Positions 10,139 to 19,117 are shown, numbered from the stretch's first letter. The stretch is DNA of 64,000 nt from Streptomyces regalis (GCF_001509475.1 NZ_LLZG01000001.1:62001-126000); one strand, 5' to 3'. The notes: generated by a model from the letters alone, not told the origin. Program-made: numbers and translations.

Positions 10139-12819
10139 CCGCCACCGGCACCGGCACCGTGCACCGGGTCGCCCCCAAGGGCCGCGGCGCCCACCGCAGC
10201 ATCACCTCCGCCGTACGCGCCGCGGCCGAGGGCGACGAGATCCGTATCGCTCCCGGCGACTATGTCGAGGTGCTGGTCCTGGACCGTGCGGTGAGCCTGC
10301 TGCCGGAGGAAGGGCCGGACCATGCCGTACGACTGCTGGCGGCGGACCCCGCCCGACCGGTCCTGGAGATCACCGCCCCCGGCGTCCGCGTCGACGGCAT
10401 CGCGCTGACCGGCCAGGACCCGGCGCTGCCTGCCGTATTGGTGGCCGCCGGCGGCCTGGAACTGGACGGCTGTGAGATCTCCGGCGGCCGGCTGGAGGCG
10501 GGCGGCGATGCCTCGCTGACCCTGCGCGGCTGCCGGATCTTCCGTGCCGCCCTGGCCGGGGTGCACGCGAACACCACCGGTCCGACCGAGCTGATCGACA
10601 CGGTGGTCGAGGACATCGACGGCACGGGTGTCGTCCTCGGCTCCGCCACGGCCGCGGAGGCCACAGGGCTGACGGTCCGCCAGGTCACGGGCTCCGGAGT
10701 CCGCGTACGGGGACGGGCCGGGGCCGTGCTCCGTGACTGTCGTATCACCGCCCCGGGCCGCAGCGGACTGCTGGTGGAGGACGACGCGACGGTGACCGCG
10801 CTGGAGTGCCAGGTGGAGGAGACGGGCGGGGAAGGCGTCCGGGTCCTGGGGAGCTCCCCGCGCCCCGGGGAGGCCCTGGAACGCCCGGCGGGCACAGAGG
10901 GCGGAGTGGTGCTCGCCGACTGCCGGATACAAGGCACCGGCGCGGACGGAGTGGCCGTCTCGGGCGCCGGGGACGTGCTCCTGCTGAACTGCCGCCTGCG
11001 GGACGGCTCCGGCCCCGGGGTGACCGCCGACGACGACAGCAGGGCCGTACTGGTCGACTGCCAGGTGGACCGGCCGCACGGCTCGTGCCTGGTGGCCCGG
11101 GGCAACGCCCGGCTGTCCGCGGCGGGCACCTCGGTGCACGGCAGCCGGGCCAACGGGCTGCTGGCGGGCGGCCGTTCGCAGGTGAGCCTGGCATCGAGCG
11201 ATGTGCAGGACTGCGGCTTCAGCGCCGTGCACGCCTGCGACGACTCCCGGCTGTCGCTCACCGCCTGCCGCATCGGCTCCACCCCCGAGCACGGCGTCCG
11301 GGCCACCGACCGGGCCGAGCTCACCGTCGAGGGCGTCCGCATCAGCGACTGCGGGCTGTCGGGACTGCAGATCGACGCCGCGGCCGGTGCGCGGGTGCGC
11401 GGGCTGTCCGTGCTGCGCGGCCGGACCGGGATCAACGCCGAGTCCACCGGCACGGTCGTCCTGGAGGAGTGCGACGTCACGGAGGCCGAACGCGCCGGCA
11501 TCACCTGCGGAACCGGCACGTCGGCCGTGCTGCGGGACTGCCGGATCAGCGGCACCGGCACCGCGGGCCTGGTGATCGGGGAGCGCGCGACCCCCAACAT
11601 CGAGGACTGCACGGTGCGCGACGCGACCGGCTCCGGACTGGTCCTCGGCCCCTCGGCCGAACCGCGCGTCCGGGCCGTCACCGTGGCCCGCACCGGCAAG
11701 AACAGCCTGTTCGTCGGCGAGAAGGCGCGCGGCACCTTCGAAGAGTGCGTCTTCGCCGGCGCCGGCAACGACGGCGAGGCGTTCCCGGCCGTCCACATGG
11801 CGGCGGGCAGCGCGCCCGTGCTGCGCGGCTGTGTGGTGCGGGATGCCGAGGAGGACGTCGCCGCGGAGAAGGGAGCCCGTCCGGTGTTCGACGACTGCGT
11901 CTCACGCAACGTGACCCACCCCGCCCTGCCGACCGGCCGCGCCGAGGCGCTGCCGTCCACCGCGGGCGGGGACACGGCCGCGGCGACCAGCGCGCGGGAG
12001 ACCGACGCCCCCGCCGAGGACACCCTGGAGGACCTGCTCGCCGAACTCGACGGACTGGCAGGCCTGGAGCGGGTCAAGAACGACGTGTCGTCCCTGGTCA
12101 AACTGATGCAGACCGTGCGCCGCCGCGAGGACATGGGCCTCGCCGCGCCCCCGCTCAGCCGCCACCTCGTCTTCACCGGCAACCCCGGCACCGGCAAGAC
12201 CACCATCGCCCGCCTCTACGGCCGTATCCTCGCCGCCGTCGGCCTCCTCGACCGCGGCCACCTGGTCGAGGCCGACCGCTCCGCCCTGGTCGGCGAGTAC
12301 GTCGGCCACACCGGCCCCAAGACCACGCGCGTCTTCGAACAGGCCCGGGGCGGTGTCCTCTTCATCGACGAGGCCTACTCCCTCACCCAGTACGCCGGCA
12401 CCAACGACTTCGGGCAGGAAGCCATCGCCACCCTGCTGAAGCTGATGGAGGACCACCGCGACGACGTGGTGGTGATCGTGGCCGGATACCCACGGGAGAT
12501 GGAGGTCTTCGTCCGCTCCAACCCCGGTCTGGCCTCGCGCTTCAACCGCACGCTGCTCTTCGAGGACTACGGCTCCGCCGAACTGGTCAGCATCGTGGAG
12601 CACCAGGCCGCACAACACCAGTACGAGCTCACGCCGACCGCCCGCGAGGCCCTGACCGCCCACTTCGACACGCTGCCCCGGGAGCGCGGATTCGGCAACG
12701 GCCGCGCGGCCCGCCAGCTGTTCCAGGCGATGACGGAGCGTCAGGCCTACCGCGTCGCAGAGCTGTCCGACGTCTCCGAGTCCGACCTGATGACCCTGAC
12801 TCCGGACGACCTGCCGTAG
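10135..12819 (+). CDS. Right-handed beta-helix / AAA+ ATPase fusion (CbxX/EccA-type)
   Basis: 894 residues from GTG 10135, which overlaps the preceding stop and has GGAG five bases upstream. Residues about 20-600 are short repeats with regularly spaced Gly, Cys and Val (pattern like DCRI-GTG--G), typical of a right-handed parallel beta-helix (pectate-lyase-like, Pfam Beta_helix). Residues about 635-890 form an AAA+ module of the CbxX/CfqX-SpoVK-EccA class: Walker A GNPGTGKT near 682, Walker B VLFIDEAY near 741 and an arginine-finger region NPGLASRF. EccA-like ATPases act with type VII secretion, where an N-terminal TPR usually recognises substrate; here a beta-helix takes that position. Likely cytosolic remodeller or unfoldase for the giant neighbour; the partner is inferred from coupling. 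Confidence 0.88.
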   Translation: MTATGTGTVHRVAPKGRGAHRSITSAVRAAAEGDEIRIAPGDYVEVLVLDRAVSLLPEEGPDHAVRLLAADPARPVLEITAPGVRVDGIALTGQDPALPAVLVAAGGLELDGCEISGGRLEAGGDASLTLRGCRIFRAALAGVHANTTGPTELIDTVVEDIDGTGVVLGSATAAEATGLTVRQVTGSGVRVRGRAGAVLRDCRITAPGRSGLLVEDDATVTALECQVEETGGEGVRVLGSSPRPGEALERPAGTEGGVVLADCRIQGTGADGVAVSGAGDVLLLNCRLRDGSGPGVTADDDSRAVLVDCQVDRPHGSCLVARGNARLSAAGTSVHGSRANGLLAGGRSQVSLASSDVQDCGFSAVHACDDSRLSLTACRIGSTPEHGVRATDRAELTVEGVRISDCGLSGLQIDAAAGARVRGLSVLRGRTGINAESTGTVVLEECDVTEAERAGITCGTGTSAVLRDCRISGTGTAGLVIGERATPNIEDCTVRDATGSGLVLGPSAEPRVRAVTVARTGKNSLFVGEKARGTFEECVFAGAGNDGEAFPAVHMAAGSAPVLRGCVVRDAEEDVAAEKGARPVFDDCVSRNVTHPALPTGRAEALPSTAGGDTAAATSARETDAPAEDTLEDLLAELDGLAGLERVKNDVSSLVKLMQTVRRREDMGLAAPPLSRHLVFTGNPGTGKTTIARLYGRILAAVGLLDRGHLVEADRSALVGEYVGHTGPKTTRVFEQARGGVLFIDEAYSLTQYAGTNDFGQEAIATLLKLMEDHRDDVVVIVAGYPREMEVFVRSNPGLASRFNRTLLFEDYGSAELVSIVEHQAAQHQYELTPTAREALTAHFDTLPRERGFGNGRAARQLFQAMTERQAYRVAELSDVSESDLMTLTPDDLP

Positions 12820-12876
12820 GCGCAGGCCCGCTTTACCCGCCCCGGTCAACCTCACTCCTCGTTAAGGACCCGATTC

Positions 12877-13737
12877 ATGCCGCAGAGTCCCGCTCGCCCC
12901 GACCGCTCGGACGGCGAGTTCGCTGATCTGTTCGCCCGGAAGGCCCGCACGCCGCTGAGGGGTTTCCTGCCCGGCCGCCGGGTCTGGAGCGCGGTCGGCG
13001 GCTCCGCGGCCGCGGTCCTGGTGATCGCCGGGTCCGCCTCGGTGGTCTCCGCCATCGACTGGAGCGCCGGCGACTCCGACAAGGTGACCACCGCGGCCGA
13101 CAAGAAGGTTCCCGAGGCGAAGACACCTGCCGATGACGCCGAGAAGCCGACGGTCGTGCCGTCCCCGAAGGCGGAGGACAGCGGCAAGAAGAACCCCGAG
13201 ATCGTCTATGTGCCCGTGCAGGGCGGAGGCGGAGCGGGCGGTGCAGGGGCCGCGCCCACTGTGAAGTCCGACTCGGGGGACACCTCGGGCGGCGGCAGCG
13301 GCAGCCAGGAGGAAGAGACCTCCTCCTCGACGGACCGCGGCACCCAGTCGGCCACGACGACCGGCTACCTGTGGTCGGACGGCAGCGTGGACTCCGACAC
13401 CAACGACTACTGGGACCAGAGCACCGTCACCGTCAAGTCCACCAAGCCCCTCACCTCGCTCAAGGTGGTCGTGAAGATCATCCAGACCGGCGGTGTGTCG
13501 AGCACCGGGACGTGGAGCTCCCTCGGGGACAAGATCTCGGTGGCCACCGGGGGAAACAGCGGCGAGCTGGACTACGTGGTGACGCTGAAGTCCGGAAACA
13601 CGCTGGAGCCCGGCACCTACGTGTTCAAGTTCCAGTACAACCACAACCAGGGCAGGCGTGACGCGGGCGGCGACCGCTACAACGTCACGGCCACGTCGAC
13701 CGATTCGGCCACCGAGTTCCGCAAGGGCGCTTTCTGA
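12877..13737 (+). CDS. Single-pass membrane protein with exported beta-sandwich domain
   Basis: 286 residues; ATG 12877 has AAGGA eight bases upstream and lies 57 bases after the AAA+ gene, so it is probably in the same operon. An N-terminal cytosolic stretch of about 35 residues is followed by one hydrophobic segment (about 38-62), a Lys/Pro/Asp linker, a Gly/Ser/Glu-rich linker (about 105-150) and a compact beta-rich C-terminal domain (about 155-275) with aromatic residues (YLWSDG, YWDQ, FKFQYNH). Topology is probably C-terminus outside. I recognise no named family for the outer domain; it could bind the cell wall or a carbohydrate. By context it may be the envelope anchor of the upstream system. 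Confidence 0.8.
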   Translation: MPQSPARPDRSDGEFADLFARKARTPLRGFLPGRRVWSAVGGSAAAVLVIAGSASVVSAIDWSAGDSDKVTTAADKKVPEAKTPADDAEKPTVVPSPKAEDSGKKNPEIVYVPVQGGGGAGGAGAAPTVKSDSGDTSGGGSGSQEEETSSSTDRGTQSATTTGYLWSDGSVDSDTNDYWDQSTVTVKSTKPLTSLKVVVKIIQTGGVSSTGTWSSLGDKISVATGGNSGELDYVVTLKSGNTLEPGTYVFKFQYNHNQGRRDAGGDRYNVTATSTDSATEFRKGAF

Positions 13738-13860
13738 GCCGAAGGCTGCGGCCGGGCCGCCCGCCTGGAGGTTCACAGGTGAGGGGCGTTGTGGGTGTTG
13801 CGTGTGGAAACGCGGCAGGGATCTTCCGCAACGCGCGCAGGCCGTGCACAGTCAGGAGCC

Positions 13861-13880
13861 GCCATGCATCGGGGCATGGC
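13861..13880 (+). promoter_or_regulatory. Perfect 7-bp hairpin in the leader of the oxidoreductase operon
   Basis: GCCATGC and GCATGGC flank a six-base loop, ending eight bases before the GGGAGG ribosome site of the molybdopterin subunit gene. It could affect translation; no known riboswitch class is recognised. Confidence 0.35.
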
Positions 13881-13901
13881 ACGTCGTCGGGAGGACAGTC
13901 G

Positions 13902-16244
13902 ATGGCAGCTCACCACCGTCCCCAGCGGCCGGAGACCCCATCAGCCGCCGCCCCGGACGGCATCGGCCGGCGCAGATTCCTGGGGTACGTGGTGGCCGCC
14001 TCGACGCTGACCGTGGCTGCCCCACTCGGTGAGGCGGCCCTGGCGCCCACCGAGGCGGCCGCGGCGGTCCCTTCCGTACCGGGCCCGGCCGAGATCTACG
14101 ACCTCAACGACATGCTCACCCACGCCGCGCTGCCCACGGCGAACCTGATCACCATCCGCCTCGACACCGACGGCACGGCCTCCTTCGCCCTGCCCCGGGC
14201 CGAGGTCGGCCAGGGCATCACCACCTCCAGCGCCATGCTCATCGCCGAGGAGCTGGACCTGCCGCTGGAGAAGATCCGCGTCACCCTCGCCGACGCCCGC
14301 CCCGAGCTGCTGTTCAACCAGATCACCGGCGGTTCGAACACCACCATCTCCACCTTCACCCCGATCCGCGTCGCCGCCGCCGTGGCCCGCGGTCGGCTGC
14401 TCAGGGCCGCCGCGCTGGAACTGGGGGAGGCCCTCGACACCCTGACCGCGAAGGCGGGGGTCATCACCTCGACGGTGACCGGCAAGAGCCTCACCTACGG
14501 CGAACTCGCCGAGAAGGCCGCCTCGGTGGCCACCGGCCAGGTCTCCGTGACCCTGAAGGAGCCCGCCGACTTCAAGGTCATCGGCACCGGGCGGCGGCGC
14601 ATTGACGCGCTGGCGGCGGTCACCGGCCGCAAGAAGTTCGCCATGGACGTGCATGTCCCGGGCGCGCTGCCGACGATGGTGTGCCGACCGCCGACGATCA
14701 ACGGCACCGTCCACTCGGTCGGGAACCTCGACGACGTACGGGCCATGCCTGGCATCACCGACGTCGTACGCATTTCCACCGGCGTCGCCGTGCGCGGCCG
14801 CACCTTCGGCCAATGCATCGACGCGGTACGCGCGCTGGAGGTCACCTGGGAGCCGGGAACAGCGGAGAACGCCTCCGACGACTCCATCCGCACCGAACTC
14901 CGCAAGGCCGAACTCCCGCTCCCCGGACTGGACTTGCTGACCAAGTCCGTCGACGCCCGCTTCACCTTCCACTTCGCCAGCAACAGCGCCCTGGAGACCA
15001 ACTGCGCCGTCGCCGACGTGCGCGAGGACTCGGCCGAGATCTGGGCGAGCCTGAAGTCGCCGATCACCGCCCAGGAGGACATCGCGCGAAAGCTCGGGCT
15101 GCCGGTCACCGCGGTCAAGGTCCATGTGACCGAGGGCGGCGGCTCCTTCGGCCGCAAGCTCTTCTACGACGCCGCCGCCGAGGCCGCCGAGATCTCGCGG
15201 GCGATGGGCAAGCCGGTGAAGCTGATGTGGCACCGCACCGACGACTTCCGTCAGGGCCGCACCCACCCCATGTCCACCTCCCGGGTGCGCGCCACCTACG
15301 CGCTCGGCCAGGTGCTCACCTACGACCAGCGCCACACCTCCGTGGCCACCGACTTCGGCCACGGCGTCGGCGAGATCATCACGGCCGAGGCCGCCCGGCT
15401 GCCCGTCGGCGACCTCACCTTCTCCGAGACGATCTTCACGCTCACCCAGCAGACTCCGTACAACTTCGGCGTCGTCACCCAACTCCTCAGCGAGACCGAC
15501 AAGGGCTTCAACACCGGCTCCATGCGCAACATCTACTCGCCCAACGTGCGGTGCGCGCAGGAGCTGGTGGTGGACGAGCTGGCCAAGCGCATGGGCAAGG
15601 ACCCCTACCGGTTCCGCCGCGCCTTCCTCAAGGACGAGCGCGCTCGGGCCGTCCTGGACAAGGTCGCCGAGGTGGGGGAGTGGGGTCGCAGCATGCCGGC
15701 GGGGACGGCGCAGGGCATCGCGATCCATCCCGAGTACCACGCGTACGTCGCCGTCCTCGCGGAGATCGACTGCCGCCCGGAGACCACCGGTCGGGAGATT
15801 CCCGACGCGTACACCGGGCCGCGTGTGACCAAGGTCGTCTGCGCCGTGGACGTGGGGCTGGCCGTCAACCCCCGCGGCCTCCAGGCCCAGATGATGGGCG
15901 GCATCATGGACGGCATCGCGATCACCCTCAGCTCCGGGCTGCACCTCGCAGGCGGGCACTTCCTGGAAGGCAGTTGGGACAACTACTTCTACACCCGCCA
16001 GTGGAACACCCCACCGGAACTGGAGATCGTCGTCATGCCGCCGACGACGGAAACCCCCGGCGGCGCGGGGGAGTTGGCCGTGGCCGGCGCGATGGCGGCC
16101 GTGGCCTGCGCCTACGGACGCGCGACGGGCACGATGCCGACGACGTTCCCCCTCAACCACGGCGAACCGCTCGGCTTCGAGCCACTGCCCACCAGCCCGC
16201 CGATCCCCGCGTCCCCGACCGACGGCCTGAGCCGCGCCTTCTAG
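13902..16244 (+). CDS. Xanthine dehydrogenase-family molybdopterin-binding subunit (IorB/aldehyde oxidase-like)
   Basis: 780 residues from ATG 13902, chosen because GGGAGG lies seven bases upstream and the protein then starts with a twin-arginine signal (RRRFLG at 23-28 and a hydrophobic stretch ending in AxA). The large-subunit architecture of isoquinoline 1-oxidoreductase/aldehyde oxidoreductase is visible: EVGQG near 101, GGSNT near 144, a GGGSFGRK segment near 411 and GGAGEL near the C-terminus carrying the presumed catalytic Glu. Acts with the 2Fe-2S subunit eight bases downstream, probably exported folded through Tat. The substrate cannot be read from sequence. No FAD subunit or cofactor-maturation gene is adjacent. 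Confidence 0.9.
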   Translation: MAAHHRPQRPETPSAAAPDGIGRRRFLGYVVAASTLTVAAPLGEAALAPTEAAAAVPSVPGPAEIYDLNDMLTHAALPTANLITIRLDTDGTASFALPRAEVGQGITTSSAMLIAEELDLPLEKIRVTLADARPELLFNQITGGSNTTISTFTPIRVAAAVARGRLLRAAALELGEALDTLTAKAGVITSTVTGKSLTYGELAEKAASVATGQVSVTLKEPADFKVIGTGRRRIDALAAVTGRKKFAMDVHVPGALPTMVCRPPTINGTVHSVGNLDDVRAMPGITDVVRISTGVAVRGRTFGQCIDAVRALEVTWEPGTAENASDDSIRTELRKAELPLPGLDLLTKSVDARFTFHFASNSALETNCAVADVREDSAEIWASLKSPITAQEDIARKLGLPVTAVKVHVTEGGGSFGRKLFYDAAAEAAEISRAMGKPVKLMWHRTDDFRQGRTHPMSTSRVRATYALGQVLTYDQRHTSVATDFGHGVGEIITAEAARLPVGDLTFSETIFTLTQQTPYNFGVVTQLLSETDKGFNTGSMRNIYSPNVRCAQELVVDELAKRMGKDPYRFRRAFLKDERARAVLDKVAEVGEWGRSMPAGTAQGIAIHPEYHAYVAVLAEIDCRPETTGREIPDAYTGPRVTKVVCAVDVGLAVNPRGLQAQMMGGIMDGIAITLSSGLHLAGGHFLEGSWDNYFYTRQWNTPPELEIVVMPPTTETPGGAGELAVAGAMAAVACAYGRATGTMPTTFPLNHGEPLGFEPLPTSPPIPASPTDGLSRAF

Positions 16245-16252
16245 GAGCCACC

Positions 16253-16729
16253 GTGCCCGAACACACCTTCATCCTCAACGGCGAGCCCGTCACCGTGGAC
16301 ATCGAGGACGACGTACGGCTGCTGTGGGTGCTCCGGGACGTCCTGGGCGTCACCGGACCGAAGTACGGCTGCGGCCTCGGCGTGTGCCAGGCCTGCACCA
16401 GCCACATCAACGGCAAGGCGTTCAACCCCTGTTCGGTCCCCGTGAAGGACCTGCGCCCCACCGACGAGGTCACCACCATCGAGGGCCTGCCCGCCACGGT
16501 CGGCAAGGAGCTCCACCCCATGCAGGAGGCCTGGCTGGAGCACGACGTCGCCCAGTGCGGCTACTGCCAGCCCGGCCAGATCATGACCGCCGTCGCCAAG
16601 GTCCGCCAGGCCCGCGAGGAGGGCCGCGAGATCAGCGAGGCCGACCTCGACGAGATCCGCAACGTCTGCCGCTGCGGGACGTACCACCGCATCCGGGAGG
16701 CCATCGTGGCGGGCGCGGAGAAGTACTGA
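16253..16729 (+). CDS. (2Fe-2S)-binding subunit of molybdenum oxidoreductase (IorA-like)
   Basis: 158 residues from GTG 16253, with AGGAG five bases upstream and eight bases after the large-subunit stop. It has both iron-sulfur clusters of the family: the plant-ferredoxin type (C40, C45, C48, C60) and the four-helix type (C102, C105, C139, C141, in CGYCQPGQ and CRCGTY). It shuttles electrons from the molybdenum centre of the upstream subunit to an unidentified acceptor. It has no signal peptide, consistent with hitch-hiking export on the Tat-tagged partner. It is the terminal gene of a two-gene operon that converges on the LysR gene. Confidence 0.93.
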   Translation: MPEHTFILNGEPVTVDIEDDVRLLWVLRDVLGVTGPKYGCGLGVCQACTSHINGKAFNPCSVPVKDLRPTDEVTTIEGLPATVGKELHPMQEAWLEHDVAQCGYCQPGQIMTAVAKVRQAREEGREISEADLDEIRNVCRCGTYHRIREAIVAGAEKY

Positions 16730-16763
16730 ACACGCCCCATGGGTGTGCTGTGGTGTCCGGGCG

Positions 16764-17663
16764 TCACCAGTCGCGGGCGGTTGCCAGCAAGTGGTCGCGG
16801 ACCAGGGCGACATGCGGGTTCCCGGAAGAGCCCGGGCGCTGGACGAGGAAGCCGGTATTGATGGGCGGATCGTCCGGGTCGTGCAGCAGGACCAGCACGC
16901 CCGAGGCCAGCTCGGCGGAGCACAGATAGCGGGGCAGCACGCTGAACCCCGTCCCGCCCGCCACCGCGGCCTTCACCGCGTTCAGGTCGGGCATGGTGAC
17001 CGCCGGGTGGCACACCAGACGCTTGCCGAAGACATGACGCCAGTAGCGGCGCACGATCGGCACGTCCTCGGCGTAGGCGACCAGCGGCACGCCATGCAGT
17101 GGGGCGGACCCGTCGGCCTCGATCCGCGCCGGTCCGCCGATGCGCTCCGCCCAGACGGGAGCCGCGACCAGCACGAACTCCTCGTCCCCCAGCGGCACCG
17201 AGGCCAGGGCGCGACCGCGCGGCCGGTAGGTCGAGATCACCAGGTCGTAGCGGCCCGCCCGCAGCTCCTCCAGGAGCGGCTCGGTCAGGCCCGGGGTGAT
17301 GCGCAGCCGTACGCCTTTGTCGACCAGGGGTGCGAGGGCGGGCATGACGCGGTGGGTCAGCAGCTCGGCAGGCCCGGCGAGGTGCACGGGTTCGGCCGGG
17401 TGGACGTCGGCGGAGCCGCCCGGCCCCGTGACGGTGGCGAGAGCGTCCAGCGGCTCGACGATCCGGGAGGCGAGCTCGTCCGCGTAGGGAGCGGGGGCCA
17501 CGCCGCGCGCCAGACGCTGGAACAGCTCCCGGTCCAGCTGCCGCTCCAGCGCGCGGATCTGCGTGGTGACCGTCGGCTGGGACAGGCCCAGCAGGCGGGC
17601 GGCGGCGGTGAAGGAGCCGGTGCGGTACACGGCCAGGAACGTGCGCAGCAGGTTCAGATCCAC
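16764..17663 (-). CDS. LysR-family transcriptional regulator
   Basis: 299 residues if started at GTG 17663, where the protein begins VDLNLLRTFLAV as LysR proteins usually do. ATG 17726 would add 21 residues and place two palindromes inside the coding region; neither start has a clear ribosome site. The winged helix-turn-helix (FTAAARLLGLSQPTVTTQI) is followed by a substrate-binding domain with no distinguishing ligand motif. It is divergent from the DJ-1/PfpI gene, the usual arrangement of a LysR regulator and its target, and convergent with the molybdenum oxidoreductase genes, so either or both could be controlled. Confidence 0.88.
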   Translation of the reverse strand: MDLNLLRTFLAVYRTGSFTAAARLLGLSQPTVTTQIRALERQLDRELFQRLARGVAPAPYADELASRIVEPLDALATVTGPGGSADVHPAEPVHLAGPAELLTHRVMPALAPLVDKGVRLRITPGLTEPLLEELRAGRYDLVISTYRPRGRALASVPLGDEEFVLVAAPVWAERIGGPARIEADGSAPLHGVPLVAYAEDVPIVRRYWRHVFGKRLVCHPAVTMPDLNAVKAAVAGGTGFSVLPRYLCSAELASGVLVLLHDPDDPPINTGFLVQRPGSSGNPHVALVRDHLLATARDW

Positions 17664-17708
17664 CGGCGCCGCGCCATCAGGCAGGGTGGTTCTGCCTATC
17701 CCCTCATT

Positions 17709-17751
17709 GGTATCCCTATACCTCATATGCCTGAGCCTATTGGATTCCAAT
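17709..17751. promoter_or_regulatory. Two dyads upstream of LysR / DJ-1 genes
   Basis: Two perfect inverted repeats lie between the divergent genes: GGTAT-CCCT-ATACC (17709-17722) and ATTGG-ATT-CCAAT (17739-17751). Their centres are about 30 bp apart, close to three helical turns, as expected for LysR tetramer contacts. They are AT-rich against the local background. Binding is inferred. Confidence 0.5.
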
Positions 17752-17854
17752 GGCAGGGTGCGCGTACGGTCGGGACAACGACGTACTGACGATCTGTACG
17801 CACAGCGTCAGGAACCCCGGGAAACCCGCCTCTCGAACCCCGAAAGAGCACCCC

Positions 17855-18550
17855 ATGTCGAAGATCCTTTTCGTGATGACCGGCGCCGACCAATGGACTC
17901 TGGCCGACGGCACCAAGCACCCCACCGGCTTCTGGGCCGAGGAGGCCGTGGCTCCGTACGAGGCCTTCAAGGCCGCCGGTCACGAGGTCGTCGTGGCCAC
18001 GCCGGGCGGCGTCGTGCCGCCCCTGGACAACGCCAGCCTGGCGCCGCAGTTCAACGGCGGCGAGGAGGGCGCGAAGAAGGTGGCGGACGCCCTCGCCTCG
18101 ATCAGTGAGATCCAGCACCCCATCAAGCTGGAGGACGTCAACCTCGACGACTACGCCGCTGTCTTCTACCCCGGTGGCCACGGCCCGATGGAGGACCTGG
18201 CCGTCGACGCCACGTCCGGCAAGCTCCTCGTCGACACCCTCGCCTCCGGAAAGCCGCTCGGCGTGGTCTGCCACGCCCCGGCCGCGCTGCTGGCCGCCAC
18301 TGATGCCGACGGCGGCAACGCCTTCGCCGGCTACCGGCTCACCGGCTTCAGCAACGCCGAGGAGACCCAGGGGGGACTCGCGGCGGGCGCCAAGTGGCTG
18401 CTTCAGGACCGCCTGGTCGAGATCGGCGCCGACTACCAGGAAGGCGAGCCGTGGGCTCCGAACGTGGTCGTCGACCGCAACCTGGTCACCGGCCAGAACC
18501 CCGCCTCCGCCGGACCCGCCGCAGCCGAAATGCTGAAGAGGCTGGGCTGA
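17855..18550 (+). CDS. Type 1 glutamine amidotransferase-like protein (DJ-1/PfpI, Hsp31-like)
   Basis: 231 residues from ATG 17855. The fold signature is clear: an N-terminal ILFVMTG strand, the FWAEE loop with conserved Glu29/30, PGGHGPMEDL, and the nucleophile elbow GVVCHAPAAL with Cys139 followed by His140. Members near this branch act as glyoxalase III, deglycase-like or stress chaperones; whether this one is a hydrolase is not shown. It is followed after three bases by a TetR gene and divergent from a LysR gene, suggesting inducible expression, perhaps in reactive-carbonyl or oxidative stress (inference). Confidence 0.9.
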   Translation: MSKILFVMTGADQWTLADGTKHPTGFWAEEAVAPYEAFKAAGHEVVVATPGGVVPPLDNASLAPQFNGGEEGAKKVADALASISEIQHPIKLEDVNLDDYAAVFYPGGHGPMEDLAVDATSGKLLVDTLASGKPLGVVCHAPAALLAATDADGGNAFAGYRLTGFSNAEETQGGLAAGAKWLLQDRLVEIGADYQEGEPWAPNVVVDRNLVTGQNPASAGPAAAEMLKRLG

Positions 18551-18553
18551 ACG

Positions 18554-19117
18554 GTGGCCGCCGACCGGCTCGACGAGGTCCTCGACGCCGCGTACGACTG
18601 CCTGACCCGGTACGGCGTACGGCGCACCACGATGGACGACATCGCCTCGACGATGGGCGTGTCCCGGTCGGCCGTCTACCAGTACGTCCGCAGCAAGGAC
18701 GACGCCTTCCGACAGCTCGCCGCCCGCCTGCACACCCGGGCGCTGCGGCGGGCCCGGGAGGCCGCCTCGACCGAGGCCGCCTCGTACGCGACGCGCATAC
18801 AAGGCGTCCTCACCGCCAAGCTCGACCTGGTCCGCAGGCTCACCGGGGACTCCCCGCACACAGCCGAACTCCTCGACGAAAAGGCCCGGTTGTTCGGTGA
18901 CATCTGCGCCACCTTCACCGCGGATCTACGGCGCCTGCTGACCGCCCTGTTCACCGAGGCGGGCACGCCCGCCACCATCGAGCCCGCCGAGGCAGCCGAC
19001 GTCTGCCTCGCCCTGGTCACCGGCCTGGAATCGACACCCGACGGCGAGCGACTGCTCGGGCCCGCGACGGACGCGCTGCTGACCGGCCTGCTGGGCGCCG
19101 CCGCGGCGTCCCACTGA
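18554..19117 (+). CDS. TetR/AcrR-family transcriptional regulator
   Basis: 187 residues from GTG 18554, three bases after the DJ-1/PfpI stop, so probably co-transcribed. The N-terminal helix-turn-helix (about residues 8-55; RRTTMDDIASTMGVSRSAVYQYV) is canonical. The C-terminal ligand domain is unassigned. It may repress its own operon or the permease operon starting 47 bases downstream. Confidence 0.9.
   Translation: MAADRLDEVLDAAYDCLTRYGVRRTTMDDIASTMGVSRSAVYQYVRSKDDAFRQLAARLHTRALRRAREAASTEAASYATRIQGVLTAKLDLVRRLTGDSPHTAELLDEKARLFGDICATFTADLRRLLTALFTEAGTPATIEPAEAADVCLALVTGLESTPDGERLLGPATDALLTGLLGAAAASH

Noticed and set aside
13941..16160. 739-codon minus-strand open frame opposite the molybdopterin subunit
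   Set aside because: The plus strand encodes a clear conserved enzyme with Tat signal and partner; the antisense frame is compositional noise.
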